A stretch of 64,000 nt of DNA from Bradyrhizobium symbiodeficiens (GTDB lineage Bacteria > Pseudomonadota > Alphaproteobacteria > Rhizobiales > Xanthobacteraceae). A program made the translations under genes and the position numbers. The stretch covers positions 2,234,501 through 2,298,500 of the forward strand of contig NZ_CP029427.2 of NCBI RefSeq assembly GCF_002266465.3. Reading direction: 5' to 3'. The first letter of the stretch is position 1. Every line of letters begins with the position of its first letter. Below, one piece after another: positions 51,814-61,352 of this stretch. The notes beneath the pieces were generated by a model. That model ran no database searches. It worked only from the letters and a program-made list of their open reading frames with translations, and had not been told where the DNA came from.

Positions 51814-52689
51814 ATGACCGACCATCATAGCGACATCGATTCCGTCTCCGGCAAGTCCACGACCGGGCACGAGTGGGACGGCATCAAGGAGCTCAACACA
51901 CCGCTGCCACGCTGGTGGGTGATCACCTTCTATCTCACCATCGTCTGGGCGATCGCCTACTGGATCGTCTATCCGGCCTGGCCGCTGATCGCCAGCAACA
52001 CCACGGGCATGTTCGGCTACTCCTCGCGCGCCGACGTTGCCGTCGAACTCGCCAACCTCGAGAAGATCCGAGGTGGCAAGATGGTGGCGCTGGGCGCGGC
52101 CTCGCTCGCCGATATCGAGAAGGACCCGGCCTTGCTGGCGCTCGCCCGCGCCAAGGGCAAGACCGTGTTCGGCGACAATTGCGCGCCGTGCCACGGCTCC
52201 GGCGGTGCCGGCGCCAAGGGTTATCCGAACCTGAACGACGACGACTGGCTGTGGGGCGGCACGCTCGACCAGATCATGCAGACCATCCAGTTCGGCGCGC
52301 GCTCCGGTCATGCCAAGACGCATGAGGGCCAGATGCTCGCCTTCGGCAAGGACGGCGTGCTGAAGGGCGACGAGATCGTCACGGTCGCCAATTACGTGCG
52401 GTCGCTGTCGGGCCTGTCGACCCGCAACGGCTTCGATGCCGCCAAGGGCGAGAAGATCTTTGCGGAGAATTGCGTCGCCTGCCACGGCGACGGCGGCAAG
52501 GGCAACCAGGAGATGGGCGCGCCGAACCTGACCGACAAGATCTGGCTCTACGGCTCCGACGAGGCGAGCCTGGTCGAGACCATCAGCCAGGGCCGCGCCG
52601 GCGTGATGCCGGCCTGGGAAGGGCGGCTCGATCCCGCCACCATCAAGGCGATGGCCGTCTACGTCCACTCGCTGGGCGGCGGAAAATAG
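51814..52689 (+). CDS. fixP: cbb3-type oxidase dihaem subunit FixP
   Basis: The 291-residue protein has a membrane anchor (residues about 34-60) and two haem motifs, C123-A-P-C126-H127 and C220-V-A-C223-H224. Together with FixO it delivers electrons from cytochrome c to the catalytic subunit. The ATG at 51814 is preferred to a GTG at 51805. It starts five bases after fixQ and ends before a strong terminator. Confidence 0.97.
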   Translation: MTDHHSDIDSVSGKSTTGHEWDGIKELNTPLPRWWVITFYLTIVWAIAYWIVYPAWPLIASNTTGMFGYSSRADVAVELANLEKIRGGKMVALGAASLADIEKDPALLALARAKGKTVFGDNCAPCHGSGGAGAKGYPNLNDDDWLWGGTLDQIMQTIQFGARSGHAKTHEGQMLAFGKDGVLKGDEIVTVANYVRSLSGLSTRNGFDAAKGEKIFAENCVACHGDGGKGNQEMGAPNLTDKIWLYGSDEASLVETISQGRAGVMPAWEGRLDPATIKAMAVYVHSLGGGK

Positions 52690-52714
52690 TCGAAGACGTG
52701 CCGATCGGCGGCCG

Positions 52715-52743
52715 AACGGGGGCGAACAAATTCGCCCCCGTTT
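52715..52743 (+). terminator. Terminator after fixNOQP
   Basis: A perfect 12-bp stem AACGGGGGCGAA/TTCGCCCCCGTT with loop CAAA ends in TTT. It lies 25 bases after the fixP stop and separates fixNOQP from fixGHIS. Confidence 0.9.
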
Positions 52744-52811
52744 GCGCTGGATCAACTGACCCAGCGGCATCGGGTCTAGGTTTAATCGCACCTTCCAAGG
52801 CGACTGAAGCG

Positions 52812-54275
52812 ATGAACAAGACCGTGAACCCCAAAGACCTCACGTCGGATGGCGACGGACCGCTCTACGCTGCCCACAAGAAAGTCTATCCCCAGAGCGT
52901 CTCCGGCACATTCCGACGGATCAAATGGGGCCTGATGGCGATCTGCCTCGGGGTTTACTACTTCCTCCCCTTCGTGCGCTGGAACCGCGGCCTTGGCGCC
53001 CCCAGCCAGGCGGTGCTGATCGATCTACCCAACAGCCGCTTCTATTTCTTCTTCATCGAGCTGTGGCCACAGGAGGTCTACTACTTTACCGGCCTGTTGA
53101 TCGTGGCGGCTGTGGCGCTGTTCCTGATGAACTCGGTCGGCGGCCGCATCTGGTGTGGTTATCTCTGTCCGCAGACGGTGTGGACCGACGTGTTCTACGC
53201 CGTCGAGCGTCTGATCGAGGGTGACCGGCGCGAGCGGATGAAGAAGGACAAGTCGTCCGACCCGATGAAGCTCGAGCGCATCTCCGAGATCGTGCTCAAG
53301 CATTCGATCTGGCTGCTGATCGCGTGGTGGACCGGCGGCGCCTGGGTGCTCTATTTCAACGATGCGCCGACGCTGGTGAAGGAGCTCGTCACCTTCCAGG
53401 CGCCCATGATCGCCTATATCTGGATCGGCATCCTCACCGCGACGACCTACGTGCTCGCCGGCTTCATGCGCGAGCAGGTCTGCACCTATATGTGCCCGTG
53501 GCCGCGCATCCAGGCGGCCCTGACCGACGAATGGGCGCTGAACGTCACCTATCGCTACGACCGCGGCGAGAAGCGCACCTCGGTCAAGAAGGCGGCCGAG
53601 TTGCGAGCGCTCGGTCAGCAGGTCGGCGACTGCGTCGACTGCTATCAATGCGTCGCGGTCTGCCCGACCGGCATCGACATCCGCAACGGGCCACAACTCG
53701 AATGCATCCAGTGCGGGCTCTGCATCGACGCCTGCGACAACGTCATGACCAAGATCGGTCGGCCGAAGCGGCTGATCGGCTACGACAACGACATCAACAT
53801 CCAGCGCCGCCAGGACGGCAAGGCGCCAGTCTACAAGATCGTGCGCGCTCGAACCGTTGTCTACAGCGCGATCATCGCAGCCGTCGGCGGTTTCATGATC
53901 TACACGCTCGCGACCCGGAGCCTGCTCGACGTCAACGTGCTGCACGACCGCAATCCGGTCGCGGTCAAGCTCAGCGACGGTTCGATCCGCAACGCCTACA
54001 CGGTGCGGCTGCTAAACAAGAGCGGCTACGACCGCGTCATCGCCATCGACGCGGAGGGGCCGGTCAATCTCACGATGCACGTCGTCGGGGCCGATTCGGT
54101 GACGCCAGACCGGCCGATGATCGTGATCCCGCGCGACTCCACCAGCGAACTCCGGCTGCTCGTCACCGCGCCCGCCGAGAACAATCCGGACAAATCAATT
54201 CCCGTCCGCTTCCACGTCATGGACATCGGACTGGGTGTCGCCGCGACCGCCACCGACAATTTCGTCGCGCCGTAA
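52812..54275 (+). CDS. fixG: cbb3 oxidase assembly iron-sulfur protein FixG
   Basis: The 487-residue membrane protein has about five hydrophobic segments and two [4Fe-4S] ferredoxin motifs, CVDCYQCVAVCP and CIQCGLCIDACD. It also carries CGYLCP and CTYMCP in membrane loops, plus a C-terminal Ig-like domain. FixG (CcoG) reduces copper for CuB insertion in the oxidase. The ATG at 52812 follows a short leader that lacks a recognisable FixK2 box, so it may depend on readthrough or another promoter. Confidence 0.97.
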   Translation: MNKTVNPKDLTSDGDGPLYAAHKKVYPQSVSGTFRRIKWGLMAICLGVYYFLPFVRWNRGLGAPSQAVLIDLPNSRFYFFFIELWPQEVYYFTGLLIVAAVALFLMNSVGGRIWCGYLCPQTVWTDVFYAVERLIEGDRRERMKKDKSSDPMKLERISEIVLKHSIWLLIAWWTGGAWVLYFNDAPTLVKELVTFQAPMIAYIWIGILTATTYVLAGFMREQVCTYMCPWPRIQAALTDEWALNVTYRYDRGEKRTSVKKAAELRALGQQVGDCVDCYQCVAVCPTGIDIRNGPQLECIQCGLCIDACDNVMTKIGRPKRLIGYDNDINIQRRQDGKAPVYKIVRARTVVYSAIIAAVGGFMIYTLATRSLLDVNVLHDRNPVAVKLSDGSIRNAYTVRLLNKSGYDRVIAIDAEGPVNLTMHVVGADSVTPDRPMIVIPRDSTSELRLLVTAPAENNPDKSIPVRFHVMDIGLGVAATATDNFVAP

Positions 54276-54290
54276 GTTCAGGAGACCGTC

Positions 54291-54776
54291 ATGTCGTCAA
54301 AGCCACTGACCGGAACCAAGGTGTTCGTGATGCTGGTCGCCTTCTTCGGCCTCGTGATCGGCGTCAACGTCACGATGATGAAGCTTGCAATCGCGACGCT
54401 GCCCGGGACTGACGTCGACAGTCCCTATGCTGCGGGCCTGACCTACGAACACGAGATCTCGGCGGCACACGACCAGGCCGCGCGCAAATGGAAGGTCAAC
54501 GCCCACATCGAACGCCGCAACGACGGGGGCGCCATGGTCCAGGTCGAAGCGCGCGACGCCAACGGGCAGCCGATCTCGGGGCTGAAGTTCGACGGACGCC
54601 TGGAGCGGCCGACCGACAAGCGAGCCGATCTCGCGGTCGCGTTCACCGAAACCGGAATTGGGATCTATCGTGGCGACGCCGCAGCGGTCGCGCCCGGCCA
54701 ATGGAATCTCGTGATCGAGGGCGAGGCGCGTGGCGAGCGCGTGTTCCTGTCGCGTAACCGCGTGATCCTGAACTGA
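54291..54776 (+). CDS. fixH: cbb3 oxidase assembly protein FixH
   Basis: The 161-residue protein has one membrane segment (residues about 9-31) and a periplasmic Ig-like domain. YAAGLTYEHEISAAHDQAARKW is the FixH signature. It assists oxidase assembly with FixG and FixI. It starts 16 bases after fixG. Confidence 0.95.
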   Translation: MSSKPLTGTKVFVMLVAFFGLVIGVNVTMMKLAIATLPGTDVDSPYAAGLTYEHEISAAHDQAARKWKVNAHIERRNDGGAMVQVEARDANGQPISGLKFDGRLERPTDKRADLAVAFTETGIGIYRGDAAAVAPGQWNLVIEGEARGERVFLSRNRVILN

Positions 54777-54787
54777 AGGACTTCGTC

Positions 54788-56977
54788 ATGCAAGTCACGC
54801 GGGATTTCTCGCACTATGTCCGCACCGCGGGCGAGGGCGTCCAGCACATCGATCTTGCGGTCGAAGGCGTTCACTGCGCCGGCTGCATGGCCAAGATCGA
54901 GCGTGGCCTCTCGGCCATCCCCGACGTCACCCTGGCCCGCGTCAATCTCACCGACCGTCGCGTCGCGCTGGAATGGAAGGCGGGAACGCTCGACCCCGGA
55001 AAGTTCATCGATCGCCTCGAAGAGCTTGGCTACAAGGCCTATCCGTTCGAGACCGAGAGCGCGGAAGTGGCGGAAGTCGCCGAATCGCGTTTCCTGCTGC
55101 GCTGCCTCGGCGTCGCCGCGTTCGCCACCATGAACGTGATGATGCTGTCGATCCCGGTGTGGTCGGGCAACGTCTCGGACATGCTGCCCGAGCAGCGCGA
55201 CTTCTTCCACTGGCTCTCGGCGTTGATCGCGTTGCCGGCGGCAGCCTATGCCGGTCAGCCGTTCTTCCGCTCGGCCTGGCGCGCGTTGTCGGCAAAGACG
55301 ACCAACATGGACGTTCCGATCTCGATCGGCGTGATCCTGGCGCTCGGCATGTCCGTGGTCGAGACCATCCACCATGCCGAGCACGCCTATTTCGACGCGG
55401 CGATCATGCTGCTGACTTTCCTGCTGGTCGGCCGCGTCCTCGACCAGAACATGCGGCGGCGGACCCGGGCGGTTGCCGGCAATCTCGCGGCGCTGAAGGC
55501 GGAGACGGCCGCGAAGTTCGTCGGCCCTGATGAAATCTCGCAGGTGCCGGTGGCCGCGATCAATCCAGGCGACATCGTGCTGCTGCGGCCCGGCGAGCGC
55601 TGCGCGGTCGACGGCACGGTGATCGAGGGACGTTCCGAGATCGACCAGAGCCTGATCACGGGCGAGACGCTCTATGTCACGGCCGAGCAGGGCACGCCGG
55701 TCTATGCGGGCTCGATGAACATCTCGGGCACGCTGCGGGTGCGGGTCTCGGCCGCGTCCGAGGCGACGCTGCTCGCCGAGATCACGCGGCTGCTCGACAA
55801 CGCGCTGCAGGCGCGCTCGCGCTACATGCGGCTCGCCGACCGCGCCTCGCGGCTCTACGCGCCGGTGGTGCATGCGACCGCGCTCATCACCATCCTCGGC
55901 TGGGTCGTCGCCGGCGCGTCCTGGCATGATGCGATCGTGACGGGCGTAGCCGTGCTGATCATCACATGTCCCTGTGCGCTGGGGCTTGCCATTCCGACCG
56001 TGCAGACCATCGCCTCCGGCACGATGTTCAAGTCCGGGGTGCTGCTGAATTCCGGCGACGCAATCGAGCGGCTGGCCGAGGCGGACCATGTCATCTTCGA
56101 CAAGACCGGCACGCTGACGCTGCCGGATCTCGAAGTGATGAATGCCGCCGACATTCCCGCCGATGTCTTCGAACTCGCCGGCCGGCTTGCGCTGTCGAGC
56201 CATCATCCGGTCGCGGCCGCCGTCGCGCAGGCGGCCGGCGCCAGATCGCCTGTTGTCGGCGCGACCGAAGAAGCCGGGCAAGGCGTCCGTGCGAGCGTGG
56301 ACGGCGTCGAGCTTCGCCTTGGCCGCCCCTCCTTCTGCGGTGCAGAGGCGCTGATCGGCAGCACCATGGTCGATCCCGAAGCCTCCATCGTTGCTTTCAG
56401 CAAGGGCAGCGAAAAGTTCGTCCTCTCGGTCCGCCAGGGCCTGCGGCCGGATGCGAAGGCCGTGATCGCGGCGCTGAAGGCGCGTAACATCGGCATCGAG
56501 ATTCTCTCCGGCGATCGCGAGCCGGCCGTGAAGGCGGCGGCCCATGTGCTTGAAATCTCCGAATGGCGTGCCGGCGTCACGCCGGCCGACAAGATCGCAC
56601 GGATCGAGGAATTGAAGCAGCGCGGCGCCAAGGTGCTTATGGTCGGCGACGGCATGAACGATGCGCCGTCGCTCGCGGCAGCCCATGTCTCGATGTCGCC
56701 GATCTCGGCCGCGCATCTGAGCCAGGCCACCGCCGACCTGGTCTTCCTCGGCCGGCCACTGGCTCCGGTGGTCGCCGCCATCGACACCTCGCGCAAGGCG
56801 CTGCATCTGATGCGGCAGAACCTCTGGCTTGCGATCGGCTACAATGTGCTGGCGGTGCCGGTTGCGATCAGCGGCGTCGTGACGCCCCTGATCGCGGCTG
56901 CGGCCATGAGCGGATCCTCGATCCTGGTCATGCTGAATTCGCTGCGGGCGCGCAGCAAGTCGCGGGAGATCGCGTGA
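54788..56977 (+). CDS. fixI: Copper-transporting P-type ATPase FixI
   Basis: The 729-residue P1B ATPase starts with a metal-binding domain (EGVHCAGCMAKIERG, CxxC at residues 35-38). The transmembrane metal path holds CPCALGLAIP, phosphorylation is at DKTGTLT, and MVGDGMNDAPSLAAAHV closes the hinge. FixI (CcoI) exports copper for CuB loading of the cbb3 oxidase. Its stop overlaps the fixS ATG (TGATG). Confidence 0.97.
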   Translation: MQVTRDFSHYVRTAGEGVQHIDLAVEGVHCAGCMAKIERGLSAIPDVTLARVNLTDRRVALEWKAGTLDPGKFIDRLEELGYKAYPFETESAEVAEVAESRFLLRCLGVAAFATMNVMMLSIPVWSGNVSDMLPEQRDFFHWLSALIALPAAAYAGQPFFRSAWRALSAKTTNMDVPISIGVILALGMSVVETIHHAEHAYFDAAIMLLTFLLVGRVLDQNMRRRTRAVAGNLAALKAETAAKFVGPDEISQVPVAAINPGDIVLLRPGERCAVDGTVIEGRSEIDQSLITGETLYVTAEQGTPVYAGSMNISGTLRVRVSAASEATLLAEITRLLDNALQARSRYMRLADRASRLYAPVVHATALITILGWVVAGASWHDAIVTGVAVLIITCPCALGLAIPTVQTIASGTMFKSGVLLNSGDAIERLAEADHVIFDKTGTLTLPDLEVMNAADIPADVFELAGRLALSSHHPVAAAVAQAAGARSPVVGATEEAGQGVRASVDGVELRLGRPSFCGAEALIGSTMVDPEASIVAFSKGSEKFVLSVRQGLRPDAKAVIAALKARNIGIEILSGDREPAVKAAAHVLEISEWRAGVTPADKIARIEELKQRGAKVLMVGDGMNDAPSLAAAHVSMSPISAAHLSQATADLVFLGRPLAPVVAAIDTSRKALHLMRQNLWLAIGYNVLAVPVAISGVVTPLIAAAAMSGSSILVMLNSLRARSKSREIA

Positions 56978-57144
56978 TGGAGATCCTGGTCATCCTGGTC
57001 CCGCTGGCGCTGATGCTCGGAGGCGCCGGTCTGGTCGCCTTTCTCTGGTCGCTCAAAAGTGGCCAGTACGACGATCTCGATGGTGCTGCCTGGCGCGCGA
57101 TCGCCGACGACGAGCCGCCGCAGGAGGCGCCGGCGAAGCGCTAG
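56977..57144 (+). CDS. fixS: cbb3 oxidase maturation protein FixS
   Basis: The 55-residue protein has one membrane helix (residues about 3-26) and the FixS/CcoS signature AFLWSLKSGQYDDLDGAAWR. It is required for cofactor insertion in the oxidase. Its start overlaps the fixI stop, and its stop codon shares two bases with the stop of the convergent MFS gene. Confidence 0.96.
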   Translation: MEILVILVPLALMLGGAGLVAFLWSLKSGQYDDLDGAAWRAIADDEPPQEAPAKR

Positions 57145-58343
57145 CGCCTCAGGGCGAAGGTGAGCATGGCTGCAGCCGCAAGGGCCACGCCCACGCCGAG
57201 TACGCACGCGTGCCATCCGAATGCGTCGAACAGGCGCCCGAGCACGGCCGTGCCGACCAGCCCTCCGCAGAAATAGCACGCAAGATAGGTCCCGCTGGCG
57301 ATGCCGCGGTTGTCGGCAGCCGCCTGTCCGACGAAGCCCGTCGCAGCGGCCTGCGCGAAGAATGTGCCGACGCCGACGAGAACCATGCCGGAGAGGACTT
57401 CGCTCAGATGCGGCATCAGCATCAAGGGCAGGCCAAGCCCCGCAATTGCGAGCGCGCCCCAAATCGTCGGACGCGTTCCAAGCCGCGATGCCACCCGGCC
57501 GGCCAGAAGCGTCGTGATGACCGACGGCAGAAAGACGAAATAGACGAGGCCCACATCCATCATGCCGAGCGACAGCGGCGGCCGGACCAGAACGAAATTG
57601 ACGAAGGTGAAGGTGCCGATGAAGGCGAACAGGATGCAAAAGCCGATGCCGAAGGCGGCGCGCAGCCGCGGATTGCGCCAATGCGCGATCGCGACGGCAA
57701 GCGGCGATGCGGCCGGCATCATCGCCTGCATCGGCTGCGCGCGTCGGATCGTGAAATAGACCAGCACCGCACCGGTCAGATTGAGCGCCGCGAACAGATA
57801 GAAATTCCAGGCGAGGCCGAGTCCGTCGGCCACGGCAGCGGAGATCAGCCGTCCCACGAGGTTGCTTGCGACATTGCCGGTGATGTAGGCGGCAAAGGCG
57901 CCGCCTGCATCCATGGCGCTGCACTGCTCGCCGAGATAGGCGAGGGTGAGCGCGAAGGCGGACGCCATGCACAGGCCCTGCGCGACCCGCAAGGCCGTGA
58001 AGACGGTGAGATTTGGCGCCGAGGCGAGCAGGCTGGTCGGAATCGCCAGTAGCGCCAGGCTGAGCAGGATGCCGAAGCGCCGGTTGATGTGCGGGCTGAA
58101 AAAGCCGACGACGAGGCTGGCTGCGGCCATCCCGAAGGTGCTGGCGTTGACGGCAAAGCCCATCGCCGCCGGCGTGACGCCGTAGTGCCGCGTCAGCGCG
58201 GGCAGGATCGCCTGCGTCGCGAAGAGATCGACGACGGTCAGGAATGCGGTGAGCCCGATCACGAGTGAGCGCAGCGCCAGGCCTTGGGAATGCGCCCCCA
58301 TCGTCGTCGCGGCCCCTGTTGTCGGCGCAGAAAGATCGCTCAT
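57141..58343 (-). CDS. MFS transporter
   Basis: The 400-residue protein has about 12 hydrophobic segments. The first pair reads LTAFLTVVDLFATQAILPAL, with the loop after helix 2 FFSPHINRRFGILLSLALLA, typical of the MFS fold and of the sugar or drug efflux branches. The substrate is not predictable. The ATG at 58343 starts after an Ala-Thr-rich leader. The 3' end overlaps the fixS stop by four bases. The cupin gene lies upstream on the same strand. Confidence 0.87.
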   Translation of the reverse strand: MSDLSAPTTGAATTMGAHSQGLALRSLVIGLTAFLTVVDLFATQAILPALTRHYGVTPAAMGFAVNASTFGMAAASLVVGFFSPHINRRFGILLSLALLAIPTSLLASAPNLTVFTALRVAQGLCMASAFALTLAYLGEQCSAMDAGGAFAAYITGNVASNLVGRLISAAVADGLGLAWNFYLFAALNLTGAVLVYFTIRRAQPMQAMMPAASPLAVAIAHWRNPRLRAAFGIGFCILFAFIGTFTFVNFVLVRPPLSLGMMDVGLVYFVFLPSVITTLLAGRVASRLGTRPTIWGALAIAGLGLPLMLMPHLSEVLSGMVLVGVGTFFAQAAATGFVGQAAADNRGIASGTYLACYFCGGLVGTAVLGRLFDAFGWHACVLGVGVALAAAAMLTFALRR

Positions 58344-58430
58344 GGCGGAATTGTCCTGTGAGGATGTGGCGCCCGGCATGGGGTCCCGGGCGCCACATCC
58401 AGTAACGTGCGCTTGGGCTAGTCGCGCTCG

Positions 58431-58913
58431 TTACATGTGGTGGTCGTTGGGATCCTTGCGGACGTCGCCGACATAGAGAATGACGGTGTCATTGCCGAGG
58501 TTCTTCCACCAATGCGAGGTGCCATGGACCTCGGAGCGGATGTCGCCCGCCTTGTGCACGATCGGATCGACGCAGTTGGAGGCGTATTCGACGATCTCGC
58601 CCTGCTGCACGAAGATCAAGGCGGGACGGTCGTCGTGGCTGTGCCAGGGCACGATACCGCCGGGCTCGATGGTCAGCTTGCGGAAGCGTAGCTCGCGCCC
58701 CTCGATATGTGCGGGCTGCTTGCCGAGGTCGATCGCACCGAGCGTGACGTCGGTAACGCCGACCGGCTTATAGTCGACCATCTGCTGGGCGTTGGGCTTG
58801 ATCTTGCCGGCCGGGCATTCGCCGGCGGCGACCGGCTGTGCCGAGAGCGTGAGCGCACCGGCGAGGGCAAGGCCCGGCCAGATCAGACGCGACAGGGCAT
58901 GGCTCCTGGACAT
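58431..58913 (-). CDS. Secreted cupin-domain protein
   Basis: The 160-residue protein has a signal peptide (residues 1-30) and one cupin domain (about 60-150). The metal-binding group is PWHSHDDRPALIFVQQGEIVEY, followed by the second motif with His (EVHGTSHWWKN). It is periplasmic and probably binds iron or manganese; its function is unknown. It lies 87 bases upstream of the MFS gene on the same strand and could be in one unit. Confidence 0.88.
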   Translation of the reverse strand: MSRSHALSRLIWPGLALAGALTLSAQPVAAGECPAGKIKPNAQQMVDYKPVGVTDVTLGAIDLGKQPAHIEGRELRFRKLTIEPGGIVPWHSHDDRPALIFVQQGEIVEYASNCVDPIVHKAGDIRSEVHGTSHWWKNLGNDTVILYVGDVRKDPNDHHM

Positions 58914-59150
58914 GGAAAGTCTCCTGTGTTGGCCGCAACCCCACTGGTCGCCGGCGATGACGGGAGCTTCATCGAGATCGCAGCCATCCTGAAATGCCGG
59001 CTTGCTCTCGATGCGATAGCATCGCGCTATGTTGATGCGCGGCGGCTATCAATCCGATTGGGCAACGGCATTTCCGCTTTCGCGGCATTCGGCGTCCGAT
59101 GGCGGGGCGCCCCATTGGCGGGCGTTCGCGTCAATCGGGAGGAGCCCCTC

Positions 59151-59435
59151 ATGCCGAAATTATCCAAGACCCTGATCGCCACCGCCGCGTTTGCGGTCAT
59201 CACCACCTCGGCCTTCTCGGAGGCCGCCTGGGACTTCAAGGCCGGCATGGCCTATGTCTATGGCGGCCCCGGCAAGATGTCAGCGATGGCCATGGCCCCT
59301 GCCGAGAAGAATCACGAAGCCATGATGAAGAGCGCCAAGAAGGTGCCCGACAACACCGTCTTCTTCATGGACAACGGATCGCTGTACTACACCTCGGGAC
59401 GGCTCGATCCGACCGGCAATTTCTACGTGAACTGA
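59151..59435 (+). CDS. Small secreted hypothetical protein
   Basis: The 94-residue protein has a signal peptide (residues 1-25) and a short polar body with AMAYVYGGPGKMSAMAMAP-like text rich in Met and Gly and a Tyr-rich end (LYYTSGRLDPTGNFYVN). It follows GGGAGGAG at the normal distance. I recognise no family. The Met pattern might bind copper or haem, but this is a guess. Confidence 0.75.
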   Translation: MPKLSKTLIATAAFAVITTSAFSEAAWDFKAGMAYVYGGPGKMSAMAMAPAEKNHEAMMKSAKKVPDNTVFFMDNGSLYYTSGRLDPTGNFYVN

Positions 59436-59516
59436 ACGGGTCCTGGCATCGCGGCCGCCCCTTGCGGGCGGCCGAACCCGGAAACTAATATTCCCCAGGA
59501 AATGCCGGAGCAGAAG

Positions 59517-60233
59517 ATGACAGCCCTCTCGCCCGCCGACGCCGAACAGCTCAGGCTTGCCTTCCAGCGCTGCCGTGACATGGACGGCACGCTGAACGAA
59601 CAGCTCCGCGCCTATGCCGACGCCAGCCGTGCGGTCTTTCCGGCCTACGGTGAGGCCGTCGATCGCCTTGTGGCGAGATTGGGCGGCAACGGCGGTGGCG
59701 AGTCCGCGCCGCGCCCGGGCGATGCGATGCCGCCATTCATGCTACCGGACGAGGCCGGACGTCTCGTCACGCTGCCGTCGCTGCTGGAGCGTGGTCCGCT
59801 CGCCGTGATGTTCTTCCGCGGCCATTGGTGTCCCTATTGCCGGCTGAACGTCCGCGCCGTGGTCCAGGCGCTCGATCGCATCAAGGCCATGGGGGCACAG
59901 GTCGTCGCGGTGATGCCGGAGACGCAGGAATATACCGGGCTACTCAAGGCCGAGTCCGGCGCGCCGTTTCCGATCTTGACTGACCTCGACAACGGCTATG
60001 CGCTTTCGCTCAATCTTGCGATCTGGCTCGGCGCCGAGATCCAGAGCCTGTTGTCCTATCAGGACATGGCGAGATTCCACGGCAATGACGGCTGGGTGCT
60101 GCCGATCCCGGCCGTATTCGTGGTCGGTCGCGACGGCATCGTGACAGCTCGCTTCGTCGATCCCGATTTCCGCAAGCGCATGGAGATCGATGATCTGCTC
60201 GCGGCGCTGGAGAGTGCGGGCAGAGAGAACTGA
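59517..60233 (+). CDS. AhpC/TSA-family thioredoxin-fold protein
   Basis: The 238-residue protein has an N-terminal helical region (residues 1-60) and a peroxiredoxin-like thioredoxin fold. The redox motif is FRGHWCPYCRLN with Cys105 and Cys108, and FVVGRDGIVTARFVDPDF forms the last strands. It may reduce peroxides or act as a thiol-disulfide protein. The ATG at 59517 has GGAG six bases upstream; ATG 59502 is an alternative. It is convergent with the LysR gene. Confidence 0.88.
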   Translation: MTALSPADAEQLRLAFQRCRDMDGTLNEQLRAYADASRAVFPAYGEAVDRLVARLGGNGGGESAPRPGDAMPPFMLPDEAGRLVTLPSLLERGPLAVMFFRGHWCPYCRLNVRAVVQALDRIKAMGAQVVAVMPETQEYTGLLKAESGAPFPILTDLDNGYALSLNLAIWLGAEIQSLLSYQDMARFHGNDGWVLPIPAVFVVGRDGIVTARFVDPDFRKRMEIDDLLAALESAGREN

Positions 60234-60294
60234 GCGCTCGCGCTTTCTGCCGTCTCCCGCAAGAGGAGAGGGGAAGAGCCGATCGGCATCCCCG

Positions 60295-61176
60295 CTACCC
60301 CGCAATCTCGCGCCAGTCGGCGCCGCGCAGCATGCGCATCACGGCGTTGGCCACCGCAGTGCGCTGGCGGCCGGCCACCCCATAAAGGCTGACGGTGCGG
60401 CGGGCGTCCAGCCCGGCGACGGCGGCGCGCGTCAATGTCTGCGGCAGGGGCGAGGTATGCGGCACCATGGCAACGCCGATGTCGGCTTCGACCAACTCGA
60501 TCAGGTCGCGCTCGCTCGAGATCTCGTGGCCATGCTCGATGCCGTGCTCGCGCAGGCTTACGGAGATGCGGCGCCCGTGCTCGCAATAAGTCCGGTTCAG
60601 CAATTGCTCCGAGCGCAAATCCTCCAGTTCGATCGTGCTGCGGCCGGCCAGCCGGTGTCCGTCGCCAACGACAAGATCGAAGCTCTCGGTGAACAGTGGC
60701 CAGGCGTCGAGCCGGTCCCAGGCCTCGTCGATCTCGGCGGCGATGCCGAGCTCGGCTTCGCCCTTCTTGAGGAAATCGCCGACCTCGCGGCTGGTCCCGC
60801 GCAGGAAGCGCAATTCGAGCCGGTTGAACTGCCGCCTGATCTCGTTGAGATGGGGAATGAGCAGTGCGAGATCGATCGAATGCGTCAGCGCGATGCGGAG
60901 CGCGCCGACCTCACCGCTTTTGAACGAGGAGGCGAGCGAGCGCGCGCCGGCGGCGGCGTCGAAACACTGCTTCAGGAGCGGATGCATGCGCTGGCCGAGC
61001 TCGGTGAGTTGCGCCGCCGGCCGCTCGCGGCGAAACAGGTCGCCGCCAAGCTCGGCCTCGAGCTGCTTGATCGCGCGCGTCAGCGAGGGCTGTGTGACGT
61101 TGCACTCCTCGGCCGCGCGCGTGAAATTGAGCAGCTGCGCCACCGCGAGGAAATAGCGGACCTGGTGCATTTCCAT
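60295..61176 (-). CDS. LysR-family regulator
   Basis: The 293-residue protein has the LysR N-terminal helix-turn-helix (residues about 1-60; FTRAAEECNVTQPSLTRAIKQLE) and an effector-binding domain (about 90-290). It is divergent from the 3-hydroxybutyrate dehydrogenase gene, the usual layout for a LysR regulator and its target. An inverted repeat lies 25-40 bases upstream of its start. The effector is unknown. Confidence 0.92.
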   Translation of the reverse strand: MEMHQVRYFLAVAQLLNFTRAAEECNVTQPSLTRAIKQLEAELGGDLFRRERPAAQLTELGQRMHPLLKQCFDAAAGARSLASSFKSGEVGALRIALTHSIDLALLIPHLNEIRRQFNRLELRFLRGTSREVGDFLKKGEAELGIAAEIDEAWDRLDAWPLFTESFDLVVGDGHRLAGRSTIELEDLRSEQLLNRTYCEHGRRISVSLREHGIEHGHEISSERDLIELVEADIGVAMVPHTSPLPQTLTRAAVAGLDARRTVSLYGVAGRQRTAVANAVMRMLRGADWREIAG

Positions 61177-61200
61177 GGATCGGCTCCCGGCAAGATAGGG

Positions 61201-61216
61201 CGATCCTATCGGATCG
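61201..61216. promoter_or_regulatory. Palindrome in the LysR-bdhA divergent region
   Basis: CGATCCTATCGGATCG has perfect 6-base arms around TATC. It lies 25 bases before the LysR start and 137 bases before bdhA, so it is a candidate operator of the LysR protein. Confidence 0.5.
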
Positions 61217-61352
61217 AACCGGCGAATGACATCCCACCCGCAATAGCGCGCGCCTATGGATTCGGAAGCCAGCCGGTATTTCCGTTTGGGCCGCCGATCC
61301 TCCAGCGTCTGCGAAAGTTGGAAGTCCAGCCATCGCCAACGAGGACCAGGTC

